Positions 20,861 to 32,798 are shown, numbered from the stretch's first letter. The stretch is DNA of 64,000 bases from Asterella californica (GCA_036924285.1 JAYKYS010000016.1:4092001-4156000), one strand, 5' to 3'. The notes: generated by a model not told the origin, from the letters alone. Numbers and translations are program-made.

Positions 20861-22554
20861 ACCAAGTAGCACCGAATAAGTTAGGTAGGTCGGGAGGATC
20901 GAAACCCCTAAACTGCGGGGAAGATGCGCAGGAAGCGCATTAGCACATTTCAGCTTCCCGCAGCAAAGGCGCGTTTTGGTTAGAAGATCGATTCGAGGGT
21001 GAGCCTTGAGTGAGGAAGCAGCGAGGTGAAATTGAGAGAGGTCAGGATTGATTCGAAGCTAGAAGGAAGGCAGGGTCGAATTATTGAGAGTAGAAGCGTA
21101 TCGAGCTGAAGGAGTTTTCTGTGAATTCCCAGAAGCTGACATTGGAGGACGACTGAGTTGAAGGTGGAAGGCTTGATTGATTGAGGCGTAATAAGGAGCT
21201 GACGGCGGAAGCAGCTTTGTGGGGTCGCATTGGAGCTGGAATCAGAGCCGGAAGCGCGCGGAAGATCGAAGACAGTTCGGGAAGCAGACAGAAGATAGTA
21301 GAGGTTCTTCCCATGTTCTTTTTCCTCCCCACTGCTTCTCGCCTTTGTTTGGTATCCCCCGCGCTTCCCCAGTTGTTTGCAGGCAACCCGATCGATCAAT
21401 TCTCTCCCCACGTTTTTCCTTCTGAGACATTGAGTGCGGAAGCGCTGCCCAATTTCCGTCAGACATCTTCTTGTTTCTTCTCGAGTGCAATTCAAGCTTT
21501 CCTACTCCTAGCCCTCAAATTGGAGATCCCAACTATCAATTTCTCTACCCTGCCATCCCTCTACTCCCAAAATCGTGAACAGAAGGCGCTTCAGAAGATT
21601 GGAATTTCTTCGGAAGACGCTTCTGAGATCTGACTGTCTTCGGAAGCCTGACTGTCTTCGGAAGACGACTGTATACAATTTGTATCAAGAGTGGATTTGC
21701 TTTGCTTTGGTGTTAAGAGAGGTTTGGTACGAATCCTGAGTGGCGTGGTGAGTTGTTTGTTAATTCGAGAAGTTGGAAGTCGGGAACTAGGCCTGTGCCT
21801 CCCGACCTTCCAAGCTTCTCAAATCCACATCTTCCTAGAGAGACTAGAAGATTGGAAAGGCTGGCAGAACGAGCGAGAAGACGTGAGGGTCCGTTACGGG
21901 TCTCTTCTGTCCGACCCATAGCAGCCTATTCCTTCTTCTTCCCGAACTTAGAAGAGAGTTGTGAGAAGTCTTGCTGACAGAATCTGGAGAGAATGGTCGA
22001 GGGTCATGTCTTCTCATCATGCAGCAAGCTTCTTCTGAGTGTGTATGAGAGGTGAGAAGTCAGAAGAACAAAGTGCAAATGTCTTGAGTCTGTTGTGAGG
22101 ATAGATTGCGTGTAGGAAGCAGAAGACAAGTGAGACCAGTGAAGGGAAGCTGGCTTCGGGAGGTCTTCCGAGAAAGACATTGAATCGGAAGCTGTCCCGG
22201 GAGTCTTCTAGAGGCCACTGTCACCGTAGGAGCCCGCAACCATCTTCTGAACCTGTTATGCACTCTACTTCTCGCAAATCTTGTATTTTCTGTTAAGAAG
22301 TAAGATGTAATGCAAGGTGGGTTGTCTTCTTAGGAATCCATGCAAGGCCTTGCTTAGTTAGGATTGTTTAGATATAGCTCGAAAGACGAGAGCTATTTAG
22401 GAAGCACTGTTAGAATCCCGGAAGACGGGGTAGCTGTCTTCTGGAAGACTAGATTCGTCTTCTGAGAGTGGAAGCTAGACTGTGAGAGCTTGAGAAAGAC
22501 TGAGCCTTCGACTCACAGTAAGTACGTGTGGCTTAGTGCAACAGATTTTCAAGT
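20861..22554. other. C1 leader, no recognisable gene
   Basis: About 1.7 kb rich in GAAGC, GGAAG and GAAGAC on either strand. Both strands show medium-length open frames because the base bias suppresses stops, but none carries a domain I recognise. It may include the promoter region of the element. Confidence 0.5.
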
Positions 22555-24938
22555 ATGTCGATGCATCCTCGAGGGTTGGTGTTATCCGCAGCAGAGTTGG
22601 CCGAGGCCAAACGCTTCTTCAAGGAGTTGGGTCTCGACTTCTTCTTGTGGGATTGGAACCTCGCCGACCAGGGTCTTCTGGAGGAGGTTTGGACAGCCTT
22701 ATCGCCTCGCAACCATGTACCTGCGAAGGCAGGAGTAGCTCGAGGAAGACCATCTTCCTGGACTAAAGATTGGTGGCGCAGGGCCTAGACCAGAATCCGA
22801 GGACCGAGGTTATTGGCTCGAGAAGAAGATCTTACCCAAGATCTCGAGTGAGTGGCATGTGCCTGGAAGCACAACTTGCTTCTTCATGGAGGACAAGCAG
22901 GGAAGAAACGGCTGGAAGGTTGAATCTTATCGGGAGCCGTAGAAGCGTCTTCTGGTGAAGCTGTTCCTTCACCTCTTTCCTAAGGAGAAGGCGCAGAAGA
23001 CGAGGTACCTTGGAGATCAAGGCTTGGAGTTCCTGGAAGCAGTATGCGCGAGAGAGAATGTCAACTGAGGTGCGTTCTTCCACGTGTATGTACAGACAGA
23101 GCTGGTGTATTTAGGTACCCCGGCAGGAGGACATCTTACTCCATTCTTCTGTTACTTGTACGTAGCCATGGAGGATTTCACAGAAGATCAGTTGGCGAGA
23201 TATGGACCAACAAGGCAGCAGGAGGCGAAGGAGGACCCCTCGGGAGAAGACGATCGAGCAGCAGCGATGACTCCATCTCCCACTCTGATGCCGCAGATGA
23301 GATCCGGTACTCATCAGAAGACGCTTCTGATGAGGGAAGACGATTCCAGTTGATCGGAAGACGGACACCACCAAGGAAGATGGGTCCTAGGAGCGTGCCT
23401 AGGAAGACCACCTCCTTCCCGATCATTCACTCTGGATTGGAGTCCGACTCACCAGAGGAGTTCTTGAGTACCCGCGCTGCGTAGAAGACCACTTCTGCAA
23501 CACCAAGGAGTCTTCCGAAGACTCCAAAAGACGAAGGACGGATGGATACTCCTACTGCGATGCGAGGAAGCGCAGTAAAGAGGACCGCTTCTACCATGGG
23601 GAGAGATCTTCCACCTCGGAAGATGAGAAGAGTAGCTTCTTCTCGTGCGCAGAAGCTGAAGACCATAGTGGTGGAAGAAGCATCTTTGCCTCTAGAAGAC
23701 AAGGTCGACACCTCCGATCAGATTGTGGAGATGAACCTGTCTTCCGCAGGAAGAAGACTGGAAGAGTTCAATGCCTTCTTCCACTCAGAGATCCAGCCCG
23801 CTATGAAGTTTATCGCGAAGGCTCAGGAGAAGCCACTACAGCTGGATTCGATCTGCGCACCTTGATGCGGCAGGAAGAAGGCCAGAAGAAGGTAGAAGCG
23901 CTGGAAGCCAACCTCCGTACCACGGAGAAGCTCGCAGCGAAGCACAAGACGGAAGCATCCGCTTCTGCCAAGGAGTTAACGCATCTGAGGAAGAGCAACC
24001 AGGAGTTGTAGACGCGTTTACAGCAGCGTGACCAGGAGGTTCTGCGGATGCGGGGTAAGATCACCGCCCTTGCAGTGGAGAAGACAACATGGAGGACACT
24101 GCGGGAAGCCACAGAAGCGCAGACTGCAGCCGAAAATACGCAACGAGAAGCAGCAGAAGCTCGTGCGCAGGGGATGCTAGCTCAATCGGTGGAAGCGCTT
24201 CAGAAGAAGTTCAACTTCACCGCGGGTAGGAAGCTTCTTACCTTGGCTAGAGAATGGGACGACGAGTCCAAGACGATGTTGGTAGAGTGCAAGGAGAGTA
24301 TGTTCAGGTATTTGGATCGGCAGATAGAGGGAATGAAGACACTCTATGGTCTTCCCTTGATTCCGCCACTTGCAACTGCATCTTCCCAAGCTCCAACACC
24401 ATCGACTAGATCTGAATTGGAGAAGGAGGAGTTCGACCTCGCTGTCCACTTGGTAGTGACAGCGTTGGAAGCCGAGAAGACCCCGGAAGAAGCCTCAGAA
24501 GACAAGATGTCTTCTGGAAAACAGGAAGAAGAGCTGTCTTCTCAGGTATTTCGAGTGGAGGAAGCGACTTCCCCGGACCCCTATGAGGTCACCATGGCTC
24601 CCAGTGTCGGATTAGTGTCCTAGAAGAGCGAGGAAGCACAAGTCGACCCAGCTTCCCAGAAGACGCTTTCGTCTTCCAAAGCAGAAGCAGAAGCAGAAGC
24701 CGAAGTAGCAGCAACAGAACCAACGACGACTATTGAGGAAGCCACCTAAGTGACACCCGAGGTAATTGCAAGGCTTTCTAGCTTATCAGAAGCCGAGGTA
24801 GTAGTTCCGATAGGAGCAGATCAGGTAGAGATTGCCTCCGAGCAATCAGAGTAGGTAGCAAACGTAGGAGACAAGTTGACATTTCCAAACTTAGTAGGAA
24901 CCGAACATGCTATCTTAGGGGTGGTAGTTTTAGTGTAA
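22555..24938 (+). pseudogene. C1 coiled-coil protein relic, function unknown
   Basis: The plus-strand coding trace starts MSMHPRGLVLSAAELAEA and passes through GTPAGGHLTPFFCYLYVAMED near 23110 (quoted here in part as TPFFCYLYVAMED). A Ser/Arg-rich stretch follows, then the open block 23542-23865 (RLEEFNAFFHSEIQPAMKF) and a long helical coiled-coil-like segment (about 23880-24250) with many Ala, Glu, Lys and Arg. The open block 24048-24623 continues it, ending in an acidic Ser-rich tail. After a stop at 24621 the same frame continues with an AEAEAEAE run to about 24938, with further stops. Several frameshifts and stops show it is dead. It resembles the long coiled-coil gag-like proteins of plant non-autonomous elements in style only. 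Confidence 0.5.
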
Positions 24939-25650
24939 ATTTAGTTAGGCAGCCATGTGGCAGAGTAGGAAGCGCAAGAACAGGAAGGAGAAACCGCTTG
25001 CATGTGGAGGGGCAGCTTTTCTCTCCCTGGTGGTGGTTCCCTCTGTTTTCTCGTGGTAGGGACATAAGTAAGATCGAAGAGTAGGATTTTGAACACACAC
25101 ATTACTCCTGCTGTACACACACATCACACACTGTGCACATTAGACAGAGTGTACACATTTGAGGGGCGCACTAAGTACGTTGTTGTGTACTGTGCGTACA
25201 CACACTACACTCGATGTTTGAGACATACGAATAGATTGGGATTATATCAAAGGGGTCTGCATGCTCGTTACCAGCAATGGTTCAAAGATGTAGATAGAGA
25301 TATTGGACAGTTTAGGAACAAGGAACGGCATTCTCGTGCAGTCCTATTGGTTAGACTGGTGTGTCGAGGAGTAAGAGCAGGAAGTAGAGGGAGTGAGCTT
25401 CCCAATGCCAATGTGACTTCTTCTCAGAGAATGGATTGCTGATTTGAGTGCAGAAGCTTTGTTCATGTCTTCTAGGTGGTGGATTTTCTTGGGTTCACTC
25501 CCGATTGTGCATGGGAAGCGTTCTTCTTGAGTGGCGGTGACTGTCAGCAGTTGTGTAGATTCGCAGCTTGGCTCGTCCAGTAGAGCACTTCAGATCTATG
25601 TACGGACGGTCTTATAGATAAGGGATCCCAGAAGACAGAATAGTCGGAGC
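24939..25650. other. C1 interior without a gene, up to the D1 insertion
   Basis: It holds an ACACAC-rich patch at about 25094-25210 and mixed sequence. I see no domain in the frame 25089-25442. GGAGC at 25646-25650 precedes the D1 LTR. Confidence 0.5.
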
Positions 25651-26767
25651 TGTAAACCCTCCGCGGTCCTATCGATCAACTACCCCCCCGATCTCTCAAC
25701 CTCCACGATCGTCATCCACAAATCTGCAACATGTCGGGCTTGTCTCTCACTCAGGGGTCACCTCTGATGACTTTGATGGAAGCACACCATGAACTTGAAG
25801 AGAAAATGCTAAGTTCACTCATTCATATACTCACAAACTTATCAACTAAAATTCTCCATAAACTCATCAACTAAAATCCTCCATTCTAACGACGTCTCTC
25901 AAGTTCTCACATGCTAAAAATATCCCACACTCTCTATATTACTCAAGTTGTCATTACGACGATGTGAAAACAAGGATGAGGAGCTCTTCTCTACTCCTCT
26001 ATTTATACATTCTAGGTTTTTACTTTGGTACCCTCCGGTAACTCAGCCGTAACTACTTTTACCGAGTTTTACTAAGATATTACTTAAGGTAAAAACATTG
26101 ATCACATGGGCTTTTTACCTTTTCACATGGGCTTATTCCTTCAAAGTCAACAACTTCTAGAAGGATTCTGGAATATTCTCAAGGAATCTCGAATTTCCAC
26201 CCCCCCTCTACACTAGGACCCACTAAAAAGGAAACATGTGGAATCTCTTCTTGTTTTTAATGCCCACAAAGTCCACAACTTTAATCTAACCACTAATATC
26301 AAGTCAAAAAGGAGATAAGGGATACTTTCCACCTCCTTTCTACCTTTTAGACAAGATGACAAGATAGTAGTGCTCACTCTTTAGGGAATATCTGATTTCC
26401 ACCCCCTCTCTACACTATGACCCACTAAAAAGAAAACATGTGGAATCTCTTCTTGTTTTTAATGTCCACAAAGTCCACAACTTTAATCCAACCACTAATA
26501 TCAAGTCAAAAAGGAGATAAGGGATACTTTTCACCTCCTTTCTATCTTTTAGACAAGATGACAAGATAGTAGTGCTCACTCATTAGGAAATATCTGAATT
26601 CTGCCAAAAGTACAGCTAAGTTTAACCATAACTAACTTTTAGCTAGTCTTGACTAACTTGATACCTCCTTAAAGTACTTGGGCAGCAAATAAACATTCTC
26701 AACACTTAGTTATAACTAAATACCTTACTAATAGACAAACTTCCTATGTGTAACATAGGTCGTTACA
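25651..26767 (-). repeat. D1 3' LTR
   Basis: Starts TGTAAACCCTCCGCGG and ends AGGTCGTTACA. It contains a two-unit tandem duplication of about 202 bp (26184-26385 and 26386-26587) around the ACATGTGGAATCTCTTC block. On the minus strand it has a TATAAATAG box at 25999-26007, as in the other LTR. Confidence 0.93.
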
Positions 26768-26780
26768 TTTTACCCTCGGA
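26768..26780 (-). promoter_or_regulatory. D1 polypurine tract
   Basis: On the minus strand GAGGGTAAAA lies directly against the TGTAACG that begins the 3' LTR. It is short but in the correct place. Confidence 0.65.
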
Positions 26781-27703
26781 CTAAATTTTCGCTACGTCCT
26801 CGGAGTGAAGAGAAAACTTTCGTCGATGAAACAACTTCAACTTGTCATGATTTACCCGATCGAACCTCCTTCCTCCCAGCTCCTGAAGGTCATATGTGAA
26901 GTTGCTCCACACCTTATCTACAACAAAAGGACCAAAATATCGCGGAAGAAACTTCTTCCTAGCCCTCTTGAACCTGATAACATCGTACAACATTACCCAA
27001 TCTCCGACTTGAAAAGGTTTTACCTCCCTCTTGCCCAATCGTTTGTCGTAACTCTTCTTTTGATACGCTTGAGCTCGTTCCATCCGGATCATTGCTACCG
27101 CTCGGGTCTCTTCCAACTCCATGAGTTGCTCCCTTCTTGATCTGACCACGTCTTCTCCTCTCGACCTCTTCAACTTTCGTTGAATAGTTTGAAAAGTATC
27201 CAATTCGAATTGGATCGGCAACTTGGACTCCACTCCATAAACCAGTCGAAATGGAGAGTACCAGTAGAAGTCTTTGTTGTCGTTCGGTACTCCCATAAGA
27301 TGGCATGTAGCCTCTTATCCCAAGTATGTTTCGCAGTCTCAACACCAGCATCTTTGACGAGCATCATACAAAGTGTAAGATTGGTCTTCTCCGCAAGACC
27401 ATTAGCATTTGGTTTGTATGAGGTCGTTACTCGTGGCTTGATAGAAAAGTGTTGTAGCATAGCAGTAGTCATGCTCCCTACAAACTCTCCTCCTCTATCT
27501 GAGACCAACTCTAATGGGCATCCAAATCTTGTGATGATCCTCTCCCATAGGAATCTACTGACTTCTGTTTCATTGGTCTCTCTCAAAGATCTAGCCTCTA
27601 CCCACTTGGTACAATAGTCAGTGACGACTACAATGTATCTATTGCCTCGAGGTGTCTTGTTAAGAGGACCTACAAAGTCAATACCCCACTTCTCAAATGG
27701 TCC
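26781..27703 (-). pseudogene. D1 integrase core and C-terminus
   Basis: The first catalytic Asp is in WGIDFVGPL at about 27685-27660, just after an in-frame TAA at 27701-27703. The second Asp (LVSDRGGEF) and the Glu (NGLAEKTN) lie in the frame 27170-27586. A frameshift near 27290 leads to 26781-27296, which begins with a YSPFRLVYGVE patch and ends with the C-terminal module FLPRYFGPFVV and NHDKLKLFH. No chromodomain follows. All three catalytic residues are kept although the frame is broken. Confidence 0.85.
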
Positions 27704-28640
27704 TTATATTGGAATTGATCTTAACGGAGGTGTTCTAGTAGACTTCAGAGCAAATGTTTGACATACGTCGCAAGTTTTGCAATAGTCTAAACACTCCTTG
27801 AAAATCCCTCTCCAGTGATAACCCGCATCCAAAATCTTGAAAGCTGTTATCTTACCAGCAAAGTGACCTCCGCAAACAGTGCCATCGTGAAACTCGTGCA
27901 TCAGCTTGAACGCCTCCTTCTGACCAACTGCTCTCCTTAGTAACCCATCTGCTCCTTGATGAAACAGAATTCTCTCCACCATGGTGTAAGGTTTGCATCT
28001 TTTGATCAACGCGTTACGTTCCCGGGTATGCATACCTTCTGGAAAAGAGCCATCTGCAAGGAAACTCCAGATTTCCTTGTACTCGTCCGGTATCTCCTCG
28101 ATGCTTGTGATGGTCATCAGATGCTCGTCTGGCAATGAATCATCAAACGGTTCTTCTCTCTCATCATCATAAGCCCTTGACAAAAGATCAGCATTCGCAT
28201 GCTTTTTCCCTAGTCTATCTTCGATCACATAATCGTATTCTGTTAGAAGGATCTTCCAACGAGCAATACGACCTTCGGCATTAAGCTTATTAAAGATATA
28301 CTTTAAAGCCTTGTGATCTGTGACTATGGAAAATTTCCCTCCTAGCAAGTAGTGTCGAAATTTCTTCAATCCAAAGATCACCGCTAATCCTTCTCGTTCA
28401 GTCACGGAGTAATTCTTCTCCGCTGGAACCATCTGCCTACTAGCATAAGCTATAGGATGATCATGCCCATTTCCATCTAGCTGACTTAATGTACATCCGA
28501 TTGCTACATTGGAGGCATCCGTATACAGAATAAATGCTTTACTCCACTCAGGTTTAGCAAGTATAGGAGCTGTCACTAATGCCTTTTTCAGCTCCTCAAA
28601 TGCTTGCTTTGCCTTCTGATCATGCACTATCAAGTCAAAA
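27704..28640 (-). pseudogene. D1 RNase H and integrase zinc module
   Basis: An open frame of 309 residues. It starts in the RT-RNase H connection (AFEELKKALVTAPIL), then the RNase H domain with FILYTDASNVAIG, SVTEREGLAVIF and IVTDHKALKYIF holding its acidic residues. It ends with the integrase HHCC module (HEFHDGTVCGGH and CKTCDVCQ). It is out of frame with the RT by one base near 28634 and is followed by a TAA. Confidence 0.85.
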
Positions 28641-29560
28641 TCAATTTCCTTTCTTCATGTACATAGTCAAAGCTATTGCTTTGTTTGAGAAGGAAAAGAC
28701 AAACCTACGATAATATCCAACCATGCCAAGAAACTGCCTCAACTTTGTCAAGTTGATCGGAAATGGAAGATCCACAATCTTCTTCACCTTCTCAGGATCT
28801 ACCGCAATCCCATTCTTGGAAATGATGTGCCTTAACAGCAGACCTTCTTCGCAGCCAAAGATGCACTTCTCTGGATTTAGAGAAGCGTTGGCTTGCTCCA
28901 ACCGCTGCAAAACTTTGATCACATGATCAAAGTGGTCCTCCTTTCTTCCGTACACACAGAAATCGTCAATGAAATCCCGAACAAACTTCCCAATGAATGG
29001 TTCAAACACCTTGTTCATGAACCTTTGAAACGTGGCCGGAGCATTACACAGTCCGAATGGCATCACCCGAAATGCAAATGTTCCCCAAGGAGTAGTGAAA
29101 GTAGTCTACTGTTGGTACTCCTGTGCTATCTTGATCTGGTTATATCCACTATAACCATCACCAAAGCTGTATCACTCATGACCAGCAACTTCCTCCAAAA
29201 TCTCATCTATAAATGGTAGAGGATAATAATCCTTCTTGGTAACTGCATTCAACTTCTTATAGTCTATGCACACTCGCAGCTTACCATTCTTCTTCTTGAC
29301 AATCACAATGGGTGAAACCCATTCTGAGTTCTCCACCTCATAGATGAAACTCGCTTCTTTCAACTTGTCTATCTCCTCCTTGACCATCATTGCTGTTGTA
29401 GGATTGACCCTTCTCTGCTTCTGTCGAACTGGTCTTGCGTTTTCCTCCAATTCGATTCGATGAGTCTCGAGAGTCACCTCCTTCAAATCCTTGTAGCTGA
29501 AAGCAAACACATGGATATATTTTCGAAATATATCTAGGAATCTACTTTTCTCCTCTTGAG
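28641..29560 (-). pseudogene. D1 reverse transcriptase (two nonsense codons)
   Basis: The fingers region ends the ORF 29172-30161 (SPIVIVKKKNGKLRVCIDYK, then YPLPFIDEILEEVAGHE). A TGA at 29169 and a TAG near 29110 interrupt the palm, where SFGDGYSGYNQI carries the first catalytic Asp. The frame 28641-29066 has MMPFGLCNAPATFQRFM and the catalytic FIDD box at about 28970, then the thumb (LTKLRQFLGMVGYYRRF). The canonical TPFGLC-NAP-type motif makes this a clear Ty3/gypsy RT. Confidence 0.9.
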
Positions 29561-30240
29561 TGACATTGATACCAAACTTCAAGGTAGAGAGTCTTCTCAC
29601 AATCTCTGCCTCACTCAACTCTTCTTTGTCAGGATCTTTCTCCACTGCTGGTCGAGGCAACAAGTCAATAGCACTAAGCTGATGTAATGATTCATCTCGA
29701 TCAAATCCTTCGTCCTCAGAGGAGGATTCTTGATCGTAAGAATCTCCGATATCTACTTCCGAGACACTCTGATCATCCTCCGTATCAGATTCCCAGTAGT
29801 CACTAGTGGGTCTATCAGAGTCAGAAGTCACAACTCCAACACCCGAGAGAAGAACTATCACTCTATGATCTCTAGGCCCAATCCGTAAGTATCCCTTGTG
29901 CCACCTATCCGTGGTGCGCACAGCTCTCAACCAAGGCCTACCTAGGAGCAAATCATAACTAGAGTCTTTTAACACTTGAAAGGACATCATCGTTTGAACT
30001 CCCATCACAGACACGACCACCTTCTCTAACACATCAAGAGGTCTTACTCGTTGCTTGTTAGCCATCCCCACGACAATGCTAGCCGGGCGAGTTGGTTCCA
30101 TCCCCAACTTCTTCATCAACCTCTCCGATATGGCGTTGACAGCCGACCCTCCATCCACCAATACTTCAGAGACTTAGTGACCATTCAATCGGACTTCAAT
30201 CTTTGAAGCCCTAGTGCATACCTCTGAAGCATGCACATCC
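29561..30240 (-). pseudogene. D1 protease region
   Basis: The retropepsin motif reads VLVDGGSAVNAISERL around 30170-30130 (Asp-Gly-Gly form, common in plant Ty3 elements), followed by LLLGRPWLR near 29940. A TAA lies in frame just upstream at about 30176, between gag and protease. A long acidic Ser/Asp/Glu linker (about 29860-29640) connects protease to RT. Confidence 0.8.
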
Positions 30241-31667
30241 ACCACACCAACTCCCACAGACTTTGTTGTCTTGCTCTTGGGTTTCTTCTTCTTGCTTCTC
30301 TTAGAACTCAGTCCTCCTCTGAGTTCCCTTCGTAAGCTGGGATTAAGTGCGATCAGTTGTCCAACAGTGATGTTGGCTTTCTGAGCACCCACATCTTCAA
30401 CCACATCATATCCCGCTTGGGAAGATGAAATGGTGAAATCCGCCATCCCCAGCTTCCTTCTTGGCTCCCTTGGTGTACTCGATACATTACTCGAACGAGT
30501 ATTTCTACTTGTTGACTCCTCCATGAAAACCGGTTCATCAGAAAATCGAGTTCTTTTCCTTTCTTGAGCTAAAAGCTCCACCGGTGCATGAGAAGAGTTT
30601 GAACTCTCTCCTTTCTCGTAGATGGGATCTCGCACTACATCGATAGTAGCCACTCCCTTGTCTCGTCCTTGTGATGGATTTCCTCCACCCACATTCATTC
30701 TGACCGCTTCGGCACCTCTTGCTCCGTTGTTAGGACAGTTTCGCTGGAAATGAGAACCTCCACACGTCCAACAAGTGATTCCTCCAAAGTTACCTTGGTT
30801 GCCTCCAAAGTTACCTTGATTTCCTCGGTTAGGATTGTTGTCGTAACCTCTTTGACCTCCTCCTCCACCTTTGTTTCTCCATTCTCGTAACTGCACCACA
30901 TTTATCTTGAGATCCGCAAGAGTGTCATTGATGCTCTTCAGCTCGGCATGAAAATCAGAGGTGGCAGTAGACATCGTTGTTGGGACAAACGGTCTTGGCA
31001 CCACCGTTGGAGTAGGAGCTGACGTTGAAGCAATCACCAATTATGATGGTGCAGGTGCGATCGTTGTGGCTACACCAGGAGTCGGAGTTGACACCAGAGC
31101 AGCATGATGAGGTTGGATGATATCTCCTTCATCCAAACTCTCCTCCATATTTGTCGCAATCTTGATGGCCTCCACTTTGGTTGCTGGCTTCTCGTACCTC
31201 ACTTGGGTTCGAATTGAAGGCCTCAATCCTCCCACCAAGTTCTTGGTCAACACTGCTCCAATCCCCGTCATCGTTAACTCCACATTGTCTCCACTCTTCC
31301 GTAGGACCGTCCGAAACCGTTGCTCCAACTTATCCACCCTTTCGGCATATTGCCGAACTTTCTCGTCGTCCCGTTGCTTCAAATGAGTAAGCTCCACCAT
31401 GAGCTTCTCATAACTCTCTTCTGGAAGAAATTCTTCGATGAGTGCATTACTCAACGTCTCCCATGTGTCCTCAACTGCACCAGGTGTCTGGCTCTTCATT
31501 CGGTCTTCATACCACGTAAGAGCAAAATCTTCTAAAAACTCTGGCAGTAACAACACCCATTCTTCCTTCCTTCTCACGTTGTTTCCGATGCAACTCCTTT
31601 TGAAGTCTCGTACAAATGGTTCTACATCTTCATTGTCCTTCCCATGAAACACTGGTAACTTCCCCAT
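30241..31667 (-). pseudogene. D1 gag
   Basis: The capsid-like part is open from ATG at 31667 (MGKLPVFHGKDNEDVEPFV; WVLLLPEFLEDFALTWYED; ERVDKLEQRFR) to a TAA at 31041-31043. The same frame then continues to about 30174 with a proline/threonine-rich stretch, Gly/Asn-rich repeats and a CCHC knuckle CWTCGGSHFQRNC near 30770. One nonsense codon splits what would be a normal gag. A basic KRSKKKKPKSK patch follows. Confidence 0.85.
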
Positions 31668-31865
31668 CTTATAACTATTCTTTCTACCCTTCTAATTTTT
31701 GTGCAATAACTACTCGCTAAACCAATTCCATTCACGAATAATCTACCATAGGTAAAATGAAAGGAAATGGTTGTAACAACACCTCTTGTGCCATCTCTTC
31801 TCCCAAGGTAATCATGAGCCTGAGTCGCATCATCGTCTTCTCCACCATCCGAATGACGATCTCCA

Positions 31866-32357
31866 TCACAACTCAGCCGAGTCCTCTTTTGAAGTCGACA
31901 ACTTCTCCGTTTCAGCTCTTTGAGTCTCGTCCAACTTCTCGACTATTGACGTAAGTAGGGCGGCCACATCGACGCACTTGTGTCCTCTTGATAGATCACC
32001 CACTCCACAACTTGGACAAGGATCTTCGCCTAGAAGATGAATTGGCGCTGGTGACGATGGACCCACTCGAAGACTTAAATCAGTAAACTCCCACTTCCCT
32101 TTAGCTCTCTCGGTTCTGATTCTAGTTGGACAATTCACTACTTTGTGTCCCAACCCTCTACAGAAATAACACCACAAATCGGTTTCTACTCTTCTCCTCG
32201 GAGATTCTACTTGAGGTTTAGTACTAGGGTTTTCAAACTCGACGATAATCTCTCTCGAACTTTCTCCGACACTTACTATGACATCTAAACCTTGAGGAAG
32301 GTTTCTAAGTCTAACTTTCCAATCTTTTGAATTTTCACTCATGTTGCACCTTCTCAA
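31866..32357 (-). CDS. D1 leader ORF2: zinc-knuckle protein, 163 aa
   Basis: An intact ORF lying between the primer site and gag, in the sense direction. Residues 63-76 form a CX2CX4HX4C knuckle (CYFCRGLGHKVVNC) preceded by an Arg-rich patch. Residues 114-128 hold a second Cys/His cluster (CPSC...HKC). The C-terminus is acidic and helical. A knuckle of this kind suggests RNA or single-stranded DNA binding, and the true gag of this element already has its own. D2 has an intact 163-codon homologue (43940-44431) with 16 differences by my count, all ligands kept. Extra ORFs upstream of gag are known in other plant Ty3 lineages such as Ogre, but I see no homology to claim. Confidence 0.75.
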   Translation of the reverse strand: MRRCNMSENSKDWKVRLRNLPQGLDVIVSVGESSREIIVEFENPSTKPQVESPRRRVETDLWCYFCRGLGHKVVNCPTRIRTERAKGKWEFTDLSLRVGPSSPAPIHLLGEDPCPSCGVGDLSRGHKCVDVAALLTSIVEKLDETQRAETEKLSTSKEDSAEL

Positions 32358-32480
32358 CCATTAAGTGGACAAAATATCATAGAGGAAAATAATTCTACAT
32401 CACTTTCTTAACTCTTCCGAGCTTTATATTGGAAATCGTGTATTATACATGCTATACACGAAATAAAATTTAATCTAAAA

Positions 32481-32798
32481 TTAACTATCGAAGATATGAT
32501 CTTCCTCACCCTCGTTTGTACTCATCACAACAGACATCTTGAACTCACTCTTGTAAGGATCCAACTCTATTTCACCAGGAGCATTCGTGACCTCCATAGT
32601 GAATGATGCTTTAAACTCGACTTTCTTCAAATCTGTGCCAATGGTCGCGGAAGCTTCTTCGTATAAGATAAAGAGGGCACCCCAAGTGCTATAGATGCGT
32701 GTTCGTAACTCATCTATACTTAACTTGGGCTTCTCCGTCTCTGTTCGAACTCCTAAACGTCTCTTCTTCCACCTCGTCATTCGAACTGGATTCCCCAT
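32481..32798 (-). CDS. D1 leader ORF1: small protein, 105 aa, unknown
   Basis: Intact ORF just upstream of ORF2, starting MGNPVRMTRWKKRRLG with a basic N-terminus, then an alternating hydrophobic part (KKVEFKASFTMEV) and an acidic end (GEEDHIFDS). No domain recognised. D2 has a homologue of exactly the same length (43499-43816) with no indels but two nonsense codons. Spacing to ORF2 is 123 bp, so both would have to be translated from one leader or spliced messages. Confidence 0.6.
   Translation of the reverse strand: MGNPVRMTRWKKRRLGVRTETEKPKLSIDELRTRIYSTWGALFILYEEASATIGTDLKKVEFKASFTMEVTNAPGEIELDPYKSEFKMSVVMSTNEGEEDHIFDS

Noticed and set aside
21181..21633. 150-aa ORF in the C1 leader as a gene.
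   Set aside because: Both strands are open here due to the GAAG-rich bias, and no domain or repeat conservation supports it.
26781..27296. Chromodomain at the integrase C-terminus of D1 (and A2).
   Set aside because: After the GPF/GPY module I see no aromatic-cage chromodomain pattern.
28641..29066. Endogenous pararetrovirus (caulimovirus-like) RT.
   Set aside because: LTRs, primer site, polypurine tract and integrase are present and no movement protein is seen; this is Ty3/gypsy.
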